Of a DNA stretch of 6,060 nucleotides, positions 1 through 6,060 are shown one piece after another (position 1 is the first letter of the stretch; every line of letters begins with the position of its first letter). Origin of the DNA: PVC group bacterium (GTDB lineage: Bacteria > Verrucomicrobiota > Kiritimatiellia > SS1-B-03-39 > UBA6053). Where the stretch lies: the NCBI GenBank assembly GCA_003565035.1, contig PXDP01000130.1:1-6060 (forward strand). Reading direction: 5' to 3'. Below the pieces are notes generated by a model. The model searched no databases, was not told the DNA's origin, and worked only from the letters and a program-made list of their open reading frames with translations. The position numbers and the translations under genes were made by a program.

Positions 1-1864
1 CCAGGAAAGGCTTTCGAGCCACCCCGCCGGACACGCCGGCCAATGATTTCCGCACCGCCTCCGGCACAAAGCGGCGGAACAGCTCGTCCTCCAGCGACAC
101 AAAAGACCGGGCACTGCCCGGATCCCCCTGACGCGCCGCACGGCCGAACAACTGCCGGTCAATCCGCCGCGCCTCATGCCGCTCGGTCATGATCACGTGC
201 AGTCCCCCCGCCTCCGCCACATCCCGCCCCAGTTTAATGTCCGTACCCCGGCCGGCCATGTTGGTGGCAATGGTGATTTTCGCCTCCAGTCCGGCCTCGG
301 CAATAATCCGCGCCTCTTCCGCGTGCCGCACCGCGTTCAGAAGATTATATTCCAATCCTTTTGCCTCCAGCCGAACCGCCAGCTGCTCACTGGCCTCCAC
401 GCTCCGGGTACCCACCAAAACCGGACGGCCCAAACCGTGGATCCGCTCCACCTCGTCCGCAACCGCCTCCCATTTCTCTTCCTGCGTGGCAAATATCCGC
501 TCCGGAAGCACTTCCCGGATGCAGGGTTTGTTTGTCGGCACCCGCACCACGGGCAGGCCGTAAATCCGCCAGAGCGGAAACCGGGCCTCCCAGGCGGTCC
601 CGGTCATCCCGCAAATCTTCGGAAATAATCGGAAAAACCGCTGAAAACTCATCCGGGCCACGGTTTCATTCGGTTCGGTGATTTCCAGACCCTCCTTGCA
701 CTCAATGGCTTGGTGCAGACCCTCGCTCCAGGAGCGGTTCGGCATAATCCGGCCGGTGAATTCATCGACAATCATGATTTTCTCGTCCTGCACCACATAC
801 TGCCTCCCTTTCAGAAACAGCTCCCGCGCGGTAATCGCCTGCTGCAGCAGGGCCTGACTGCGCCCCACCCCCTGCCAGACCGGCGGCAGATCCTCCACCA
901 AACCGGAAATCCGCTCCTTCCCCTCTTCGGTAAGCTTGACCTCCCGATACCGGTGATCCACCGTGTAGTGCGTCTCCGGCTCAAGCTGTTTCACCAGATC
1001 GCGGGCGGCCATACAAGCCTCCACCAGCATCGGATTTGCCCGCGGCTGGGCAATAATCAGGGGCGTGACCGCCTCGTCGATGAGAATACTGTCCGCTTCG
1101 TCCACAATCGCCGTATGCAGCCCGCGCAGCACCAGGCCCTCCGATCCGCTTTTCCGGGGGCACACCAATTGCCGAATCAGCCGGCGCTGCGGATCCGACA
1201 CCCGCTGCAACTGAAGCCGGTCTCTGAGAAAATCCGCCAGCACTTCTTTACTCGTCGTATAGCAAATATGGGCACCATACGCCCGCCGACGCTGTTCCGC
1301 CTCCATCAGCCCGGTCACATAATCCACCTTCAAGCCGCAGAACTGATACAGCGGACGGTAGTTTTCCGCGTCCCGCTGCGCCAGATAATCATTCACCGTC
1401 AGAATATGACAGGGCAAATGGGTCCACCCGGCCAGCACGGCCGCCAGCGCCGCCGTCAGCGTTTTCCCCTCCCCGGTGGCCATTTCCGCGAGCCGCCCGT
1501 CCTCCATGGCCAGCGCCCCCAGAATCTGCACCGGGTAGGCCCGCAACCCGACGGTCCGCGCCGCCGCCTCCCGAATCGCCGCCAGAGCCGGTGCCACCCG
1601 CTCAGGCACCGCCGCCCGGTGACGCCGGAAGGCATCCCGGTGCTCCTCCAGCCGCTCCCGCAAATGACGGTCTGAAAGGTTCGTCAGCTCATCCGCGTGT
1701 GCCTCCACCTCCCGAACCTGCGCCCACAGGGCCGTCAGCACCTTGTTGCGCCGCCCCGCACTCCCGGTCAGCGTATGCGCCAGAGCATCCAGCCCTTTCG
1801 GCAGGGCTTTGGGCCGTTTGACCGTCAGCGCATGATATTCAACCGAAGGCATCGCGAAAGACAC
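1..1864 (-). CDS. secA: SecA-family preprotein translocase ATPase (partial; C-terminus beyond left edge)
   Basis: SecA is the cytosolic ATPase that drives unfolded preproteins through the SecYEG channel. The open frame gives 621 complete codons and runs off position 1. Visible SecA landmarks are: Q-motif region YPVQILGA (110-117); Walker A ATGEGKT (129-135, Lys134); TVNDYLAQRDA (156-166); Walker B VDEAD (254-258) followed by SILIDEA; a preprotein-binding region about 268-365; VDEFTGR (366-372); WSEGLHQA (379-386); GMTGTA (419-424); TNMAGRGTD (534-542); and the arginine-finger motif GRAARQGD (574-581). Two arginines of typical SecA are changed: Arg to Ala129 before Walker A and Arg to Val266 after ILIDEA. 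About 20 extra residues lie at about 222-243. The GTG start at 1864 is chosen for its AGGGAG site 8 bases upstream; it lies 2 bases after the M50 gene's stop. ATG at 1852 is the alternative. Family membership is secure. Whether this is the housekeeping SecA or a specialised paralogue is unknown; the context and changes favour a paralogue. Confidence 0.93.
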   Translation of the reverse strand, partial: MSFAMPSVEYHALTVKRPKALPKGLDALAHTLTGSAGRRNKVLTALWAQVREVEAHADELTNLSDRHLRERLEEHRDAFRRHRAAVPERVAPALAAIREAAARTVGLRAYPVQILGALAMEDGRLAEMATGEGKTLTAALAAVLAGWTHLPCHILTVNDYLAQRDAENYRPLYQFCGLKVDYVTGLMEAEQRRRAYGAHICYTTSKEVLADFLRDRLQLQRVSDPQRRLIRQLVCPRKSGSEGLVLRGLHTAIVDEADSILIDEAVTPLIIAQPRANPMLVEACMAARDLVKQLEPETHYTVDHRYREVKLTEEGKERISGLVEDLPPVWQGVGRSQALLQQAITARELFLKGRQYVVQDEKIMIVDEFTGRIMPNRSWSEGLHQAIECKEGLEITEPNETVARMSFQRFFRLFPKICGMTGTAWEARFPLWRIYGLPVVRVPTNKPCIREVLPERIFATQEEKWEAVADEVERIHGLGRPVLVGTRSVEASEQLAVRLEAKGLEYNLLNAVRHAEEARIIAEAGLEAKITIATNMAGRGTDIKLGRDVAEAGGLHVIMTERHEARRIDRQLFGRAARQGDPGSARSFVSLEDELFRRFVPEAVRKSLAGVSGGVARKPFL

Positions 1865-1866
1865 GT

Positions 1867-4014
1867 TTATCGCTCCCTGCGCAAAATCTGACGAACCCGG
1901 CGGCTGGCCTGTGTCCAGAGACTTTCCGGGGCCACCCGGAAGCGGACCCGTCCAGTGCGTCCATGGTGAAGCTGCGCGGCCTCCGCCGGCGGCAATTGGA
2001 TTCGCACTTCGAAAAACGTTCTGGCCGCCTCGGTTCCCTCGCGGGCATCCTGACGGACCGCCACATCCCCCCCGCCATACCAGCCCAGCGCCGGGGACGG
2101 CAGCATCCGCTGTTCCGCAGGAATCACCCGCCATCCGGGTGCCTCCATCGGTTCGTGCGCGGCCCCCCGCAACCGAACCCGGGCCCGGCGCACGCCCGCC
2201 TCGTCGAACAGCCAGCGCGCCTCATCCTGCGAAATCACCGCCACAAACAGACGGTTCTCCGGATGAAGCACATACCCGAGAATACTGCCCCGCTCCACCC
2301 ACATTCCCTGCAAGTCCTCCAGCGCGCCCGAAACCCATATGCCCGGCAGCGGCGACCGCACCTGCTGATTCCGGCGGTGCTCCTGCAAACGCTCCAGACG
2401 CTCACCCATCAACTGACGGTGGGCGGCAATCACATCCAAGTCCGCCGTGGAACGGTGCAGGGCCCGACGGTACAGCGCGTCCGTGTGCGCCAGCGCCGCC
2501 TGTTCACCGCGCCAGGCAAAGTCCCATTCCGGATCATCCAGCCGGGCCAGCGGCGCGCCGAACCCCACCCTTTCCGAAGAAGGCTTTGACAGTTCCACCA
2601 GCGTTCCCGCAGTCCGGGCGGTCACCTCACTGAACGGAAAAGACACCACCGTTCCCGGCGCGGAAAACGAAGAGGGAAAGGGCACCCAGCCCACCAAAGC
2701 GGCCACCGCGGCCGCGCCGGCGATGGAAACCGCGATCGCCCGGCCCCGGTTCCGCTCCAGACTTGGATCGGTCAGCAAATAGTGGACAAATTTAAAGACC
2801 GGCATAATGATCCAGGTCGTCACACAAATAACCGCCATCACAATCCCCGCCAGCAGGAAGCGGCGGCTCACAAAGAGAATAATCCCCCCGAACACAATCA
2901 CCCGGTACAGTCCGCTCAGCACCCCGTACACCGCCAGGGTCACCTGCTCCCCGCGGAAAGGACTGGCCGGACGCATATTCTTTTTGCCAAGCAGTTTCCC
3001 TTCAAAGATATACCGCAACTGCTGCGTGCTCCGCTGATACAGGTTGGGAATATCCAGCAAATCCGACAGCAGGTAGTATCCATCGTAGCGCAGCAGCGGA
3101 TTCGCATTAAAGAGCAGTGTCGAAACCGAGGCGATAAACATCAGATTGTAGGCCAGCGCGTTCAGCGGACCCGGCTGAGTGTTTGCCCAGATAAAGGTGG
3201 CGATGGCCGCCGCAAACAGCTCGAAAATCATGCCGCCCGCCCCCACCAGCATTCGCCGCCGCCGTTCACGGAAGGCCCAGCTTGCAGTCGCGTCCACATA
3301 CGGTATCGGCGTGAAAATCATCAGCATGATCCCCATCGTATGCACTTCCCCGCCATACACTTTGCAGGCCATGCCGTGACCGAACTCATGCAAAAGCTTG
3401 ATGAATACCAGGCCCACATACAGCAAAAAGAGGTTGGAGGGGGCCAGAATTCCCTGACTTTGATCCATAAGCGCCCCGGCATTGTCCAGCGCGGTTTTCA
3501 GGGCCAGCCCCACCACCGCGAACCACACCAAAACCCCGATTTTGCTGTAGAGCATTTTCGCATAAGGCTTCAGCTTGTTCAGCAGATCATCCGGATCAAA
3601 CAGCGGAAAGCGCGCGAACATGATATAGGAAAGGTACGACATTCTCTCCTTGGTTTTCCGTTTGCGGTAACGCTCGAAAAACTGCAAAGCGTCCGGTGGC
3701 AGGTCCAGTTGCAACAGGTTCGCAAGATAAAGCTGCGCCAGCAACTGAATGACCTCGCCCTGACCGGGTGCCTCGTCCGGCATCTGCTCCAGACATTCGT
3801 TCCAGACCTCCTCCACGGTCCGTTTCGGACTCAGCCGGGCCACAAATTCATAGGCCGCCGGTCTCAGACGGAAAAACTGATGTGAAAACGGATCGTAGAG
3901 CACCCGCCACACCTCGCCCCGGTAAATCTGACGCCGGGTGCGCACGCCCGGACGCAGCGCCACTTTCTGATTCTGGACGCGGTACCAGTGCTCACTGAAC
4001 ATTTGGGATGCCAT
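1867..4014 (-). CDS. PqqD-like / M50 site-2-protease-type metalloprotease / HlyD-like fusion protein
   Basis: This 715-residue inner-membrane protein has three parts. Residues about 17-107 resemble PqqD, the small winged-helix fold that binds peptide leaders in RiPP pathways (Trp36, Leu39, Asp41, FFRL 47-50, RTVEEVW 65-71). Residues about 155-410 form an M50 protease core: zinc motif HEFGH (209-213, with catalytic Glu210) in a hydrophobic stretch, and the second S2P-family motif NPLLRYDG (305-312, with Asp311). Both motifs are intact, so activity is plausible. Hydrophobic segments lie near 158-175, 191-208, 226-240, 260-277, 285-303, 358-382, 385-408 and 427-445. After the last one, residues about 450-700 look like a periplasmic HlyD/barrel-sandwich module: a lipoyl-like half at 455-495, a short helical hairpin at 500-548, and a second half with VRSPLPGIWVSG (552-563). 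ATG at 4014 directly follows the upstream stop and has a G-rich site. The protein may cleave or gate an exported peptide or protein, or regulate the adaptors; the substrate is unknown. Confidence 0.93.
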   Translation of the reverse strand: MASQMFSEHWYRVQNQKVALRPGVRTRRQIYRGEVWRVLYDPFSHQFFRLRPAAYEFVARLSPKRTVEEVWNECLEQMPDEAPGQGEVIQLLAQLYLANLLQLDLPPDALQFFERYRKRKTKERMSYLSYIMFARFPLFDPDDLLNKLKPYAKMLYSKIGVLVWFAVVGLALKTALDNAGALMDQSQGILAPSNLFLLYVGLVFIKLLHEFGHGMACKVYGGEVHTMGIMLMIFTPIPYVDATASWAFRERRRRMLVGAGGMIFELFAAAIATFIWANTQPGPLNALAYNLMFIASVSTLLFNANPLLRYDGYYLLSDLLDIPNLYQRSTQQLRYIFEGKLLGKKNMRPASPFRGEQVTLAVYGVLSGLYRVIVFGGIILFVSRRFLLAGIVMAVICVTTWIIMPVFKFVHYLLTDPSLERNRGRAIAVSIAGAAAVAALVGWVPFPSSFSAPGTVVSFPFSEVTARTAGTLVELSKPSSERVGFGAPLARLDDPEWDFAWRGEQAALAHTDALYRRALHRSTADLDVIAAHRQLMGERLERLQEHRRNQQVRSPLPGIWVSGALEDLQGMWVERGSILGYVLHPENRLFVAVISQDEARWLFDEAGVRRARVRLRGAAHEPMEAPGWRVIPAEQRMLPSPALGWYGGGDVAVRQDAREGTEAARTFFEVRIQLPPAEAAQLHHGRTGRVRFRVAPESLWTQASRRVRQILRRER
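1873..1878 (-). promoter_or_regulatory. Ribosome binding site that decides the SecA GTG start
   Basis: AGGGAG lies within the last codons of the M50 fusion gene, 8 bases before GTG at 1864. The in-frame ATG at 1852 is 20 bases away from this site and has no purine-rich site of its own at normal spacing, so GTG is the better start. Ribosomes finishing the upstream gene would be close enough to reinitiate. Confidence 0.65.
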
Positions 4015-5850
4015 TTACCACCCCCACCGCAAGCGGAAATAATCCAGGGTCCGCCGGGTCAGCAGCCAGATGGGAGCCCGTTTTCCGGCATCCACTCTGG
4101 CCGTGCCGCTCATCCCGGGACGCCACCAGGCATCCCCGTCGGCCTCGATTTCACAGTGCACCACAAACACATTGGCACCATCGTCGGTAAACGACATCGG
4201 ATCCACCCGCAGTACCCGCGCCGGCGTCGGTTCATTCGGACGGCTGGCAAAAATCAGCCGCACCTCTGCGCCCGGGGCGATATAATCGATATCCCGCTCA
4301 TCAATCCGGGCCTGCACCCGCATCGTATCCCAGCGGGCCAGGCGGAACAGCATTTCGCCCTGACGAACCGGCGCCCCGGCCCGCTCCCGCAAGTCCCCCT
4401 CCACCACCGCGCCGGCAAATGGAGCCCGGATTTCCGAGCGGCCGAGCCGGTCCTCCATGCGCTCCAGACGCGCCCGCGCCTGAGCCGCCATCGCCTCCGC
4501 CATCCGCATTTCTCCCAGCGATCCCTCGGCCCGCGCCTTCTCGGCCTCGCGCAACGACCGGTTCAAATCCCCGAGCGCCGCCGCTTTTTCAATCAGCAGA
4601 TCCCGGGTATCCAGACGCAGAAGCGGCGTTCCCGCCTCCACCAGATCCCCTTTTTCCACCAGGATTTCATCCAGAAACCCCTCAAATGGGGCCGGCAGCA
4701 CCAAGGCCTGGGCCGCCTGCAGCTCAAAGGTGCCGTTTACCCGGTGCGGCCACCGGCCGAACAGAAGAAATCCGACAAGAATCACCCCCACAATAGCCAG
4801 CAACTTGGCGCCGGTATGCTCCACGCCCACCAGCGAAGCCGCCCAGGTTTTAAACCGCCGCCAGGCCCGGGCGCCAAACCAGGCACTGTTCGCCTCCAGC
4901 GTCACCAGACGCGGGGCAATCTGATCCCCACAAAGCCGCAGCCAGCGCAACTCATTCTCATCAAACGGGGCGGATTTCCGTTCCAGCGTAAGCACCGCCA
5001 CCGGCTTGCCCTCTTTGCGCAACGGAACCGAAGCCGCATGACCCGAGGTCTGCTCCTCCACCAGCCGCCCGTGATCCCGCGACACCACCACCGCATCTTC
5101 CGGTGCCGGCCAGGTGACTTCCCCGTCCTGCTCGTAGGCCTCCTCCATCGCCGTTTCCAGCGATTGAACCCCGTCCATATTCTTCTCAAATTTTTCCATA
5201 TGGCTGATGGCTTTCACCCGGACATAGCCATTCTTTTCCCACCCCAGACTCACCCGGTCCGCCTGTAAACGGTTGGTCAGCTCATTCACCAGCATCATCG
5301 CGGCCGAGACAAATTTCTCCTGACCGTTCAGCAAAGCCAGCACATCCAGCACATTGGAGAACTGTCCCACATCCGTGCGCGCCTGCTTGAGCACATGCTG
5401 CACCTGATACACCGGCGCCGCCGAGGATACCGCTGTCAGCCGGTCCAAAAAGGCCTCCGCCCGTTCCGTGTCAAAGGTTGACCGCACGGCGGCCACCACA
5501 ATCCGTCCGTCCGACCCCGGGAGCGGGGTCAACACCGCCAAAAGCTGCATGCCCGGATCCGCCGGACTGGATTGATTCAGCCGGCCGCCCGCTTTTTCAC
5601 AGACCTCCGCAATCTGAACCGGACACAGCTGCAACGCCTGCTGGCGTTCCGCCACCGGCTCATTCGGCGAAATGCCAATACACTGCCAGGGTGTCCCGGC
5701 CGTGGTGCGGACAAAAACGGCACCCGCCCGCCCGTTCACCGCGGCGGCGGCGGTTCCTGAAAGTTCCAGCCAAAACGAGGCCGGCACCCCGGAAAACTTC
5801 TGCAAGGCCTCCAGCCGCTGTCCCAGCGGCTCCGAAATAAAGTCACTCAT
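4015..5850 (-). CDS. GAF-domain HlyD-family membrane-fusion (periplasmic adaptor) protein
   Basis: This 611-residue protein has a large N-terminal half before one membrane anchor and an adaptor domain after it. Residues about 165-320 read as a GAF sensory domain (NRLQADRVSLGW 193-204; ASVPLRKEGKPVAVLTLERK 273-292; then a closing helix). Residues about 25-145 may be a degenerate GAF-like copy. A hydrophobic segment at 348-365 is the probable single transmembrane helix. The HlyD part follows: first lipoyl half (LVLPAPFEGFLDEILVEKGD, 383-402), a helical hairpin at about 415-470, second half (SEIRAPFAGAVVEGD, 472-486), then a beta-barrel ending near PGMSGTARV (578-586). HlyD-type proteins bridge an inner-membrane transporter to the outer membrane. 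Here the GAF part should be cytosolic and the adaptor periplasmic, so it may link a cytosolic signal to export. The ATG at 5850 is chosen because recognisable sequence starts there, it overlaps the upstream stop by 8 bases, and it has a GGGGGTGAG site. The ligand is unknown. Confidence 0.92.
   Translation of the reverse strand: MSDFISEPLGQRLEALQKFSGVPASFWLELSGTAAAAVNGRAGAVFVRTTAGTPWQCIGISPNEPVAERQQALQLCPVQIAEVCEKAGGRLNQSSPADPGMQLLAVLTPLPGSDGRIVVAAVRSTFDTERAEAFLDRLTAVSSAAPVYQVQHVLKQARTDVGQFSNVLDVLALLNGQEKFVSAAMMLVNELTNRLQADRVSLGWEKNGYVRVKAISHMEKFEKNMDGVQSLETAMEEAYEQDGEVTWPAPEDAVVVSRDHGRLVEEQTSGHAASVPLRKEGKPVAVLTLERKSAPFDENELRWLRLCGDQIAPRLVTLEANSAWFGARAWRRFKTWAASLVGVEHTGAKLLAIVGVILVGFLLFGRWPHRVNGTFELQAAQALVLPAPFEGFLDEILVEKGDLVEAGTPLLRLDTRDLLIEKAAALGDLNRSLREAEKARAEGSLGEMRMAEAMAAQARARLERMEDRLGRSEIRAPFAGAVVEGDLRERAGAPVRQGEMLFRLARWDTMRVQARIDERDIDYIAPGAEVRLIFASRPNEPTPARVLRVDPMSFTDDGANVFVVHCEIEADGDAWWRPGMSGTARVDAGKRAPIWLLTRRTLDYFRLRWGW
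4018..4028 (-). promoter_or_regulatory. G-rich ribosome binding site for the M50 fusion gene
   Basis: GGTGGGGGTGG encodes the last residues of the GAF-HlyD protein and is followed at once by TAA and then ATG. The G5 run ends 6 bases before the ATG at 4014. It is not a classical AGGAGG, but with the zero-base junction it supports start by coupling. ATG at 4002 (residue 5) is a less likely alternative. Confidence 0.5.
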
Positions 5851-6060
5851 ACTCACCCCCGGCCAGCCAGAATCCGGAAATCCCCGGCTCCACTTTCGGA
5901 CTCTCATTGGCGAACACCATCTTGACCCGGCGCAGTCCGCTGGCCGGATCCACCACCGGTGACATAAACGCCACCTCGCCCGAACGCTCCACCTCTTCAT
6001 CCATCAAAAACCGCAAACGAACCGTCTGACCCATCGACAGGGCCCGGGCGCGCTCCGCCG
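5843..6060 (-). CDS. HlyD/RND-type periplasmic adaptor subunit, C-terminal fragment (start beyond right edge)
   Basis: Only the last 71 codons and the TGA stop are visible; the frame stays open to the right edge. The segment matches the beta-barrel and membrane-proximal end of RND/HlyD-type membrane-fusion proteins: an ERARALSMGQTVRLRF stretch (6055-6008), then GEVAFMSPVVDPASGLRRVK (a strand followed by the family's 'P-x-V-D-x-x-S/T-G' turn), and a closing 'PGISG' motif where the family usually has PGM or PGV. It ends shortly after that with GEYE, so this copy has almost no C-terminal tail. Such proteins sit in the periplasm, anchored in the inner membrane, and join a pump to an outer-membrane channel. 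Its stop overlaps the start of the GAF-HlyD gene by 8 bases, which ties the two in expression. The transporter partner cannot be told from this fragment; an RND or ABC pump gene may lie further right. Confidence 0.8.
   Translation of the reverse strand, partial: AERARALSMGQTVRLRFLMDEEVERSGEVAFMSPVVDPASGLRRVKMVFANESPKVEPGISGFWLAGGEYE
5852..5860 (-). promoter_or_regulatory. Ribosome binding site for the GAF-HlyD gene, inside the upstream adaptor gene
   Basis: GGGGGTGAG precedes ATG at 5850 with one base between, its G5 run ending 5 bases before the ATG. It lies in the codons for the last few residues of the upstream adaptor. It supports the 5850 start over an upstream in-frame ATG at 6000, whose extra 50 residues are an out-of-frame reading of the adaptor gene. 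Confidence 0.55.

Noticed and set aside
710..1675. Plus-strand open frame (321 codons) opposite secA
   Set aside because: Antisense shadow; the minus strand encodes unbroken SecA motifs throughout.
1850..1852. ATG at 1852 as the SecA start
   Set aside because: It has no ribosome site at normal spacing, while GTG at 1864 has AGGGAG 8 bases upstream. It remains possible and would shorten the protein by only four residues.
2782..3885. Plus-strand open frame (367 codons) opposite the M50 fusion gene
   Set aside because: His/Gln/Arg-rich antisense reading of the protease; no domain, no convincing start context.
3988..5268. Long plus-strand open frame (426 codons) opposite the GAF-HlyD gene
   Set aside because: Pro/Arg/His-rich translation with no recognisable motif, lying wholly antisense to a gene with clear GAF and HlyD signatures. 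It reflects codon bias in GC-rich DNA, where stop codons are rare in the opposite strand.
5739..5753. GCG-repeat run as a possible microsatellite
   Set aside because: It encodes a four-alanine run in the GAF-HlyD protein and is too short to be meaningful in GC-rich coding DNA.
5851..6000. N-terminal extension of the GAF-HlyD protein to an ATG at 6000
   Set aside because: The 50 extra residues are Trp/Arg-rich and are an out-of-frame reading of the upstream adaptor, whose own frame matches its family. ATG at 5850 has a ribosome site.
1..6060. tRNA, rRNA, CRISPR, insertion sequence, riboswitch or terminator
   Set aside because: Coding sequence covers nearly every base; the only non-coding gap is 2 bases. 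No repeat array, inverted-repeat ends or hairpin-plus-T tract was noticed on reading both strands by eye.

Overview
The window is one tightly packed, co-directional gene cluster read entirely on the minus strand (right to left). It holds four genes: the last 71 residues of a periplasmic membrane-fusion (adaptor) protein entering from the right edge; a 611-residue GAF-domain/HlyD-type adaptor; a 715-residue fusion of a PqqD-like domain, an M50 (site-2-protease-type) membrane metalloprotease and a HlyD-like domain; and a SecA-family ATPase whose first 621 residues are visible before the left edge. The junctions are an 8-base overlap, a zero-base junction and a 2-base gap, so the genes almost certainly share one transcript and are translationally coupled. 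There is no intergenic space for an internal promoter or terminator, and no RNA gene, repeat, mobile element or CRISPR array was seen. The operon promoter should lie beyond 6060 and its end beyond position 1.

The organism cannot be named from this sequence. Periplasmic adaptor proteins imply a two-membrane (Gram-negative) bacterium, and the DNA is GC-rich (about 60% by eye) with strong use of CGG, CTG and GCG codons. From general knowledge, GAF-HlyD and PqqD-M50-HlyD architectures suggest the Planctomycetes/Verrucomicrobia/Kiritimatiellae sphere, but this is a weak inference.

Functional reading: three envelope proteins with adaptor modules sit beside a SecA-type protein-export motor. One adaptor is fused to an apparently intact intramembrane zinc protease and to a domain of the kind that binds peptide leaders in RiPP biosynthesis. 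Another carries a probable cytosolic sensory GAF domain on the opposite side of the membrane from its adaptor domain. No ABC transporter ATPase, RND pump, outer-membrane channel or substrate gene is visible. The best hypothesis is a dedicated export and processing machine for a specific protein or peptide substrate, with a specialised SecA as the only energy-coupling component seen here. Family assignments rest on motifs visible in the sequence; the combined function is inference.
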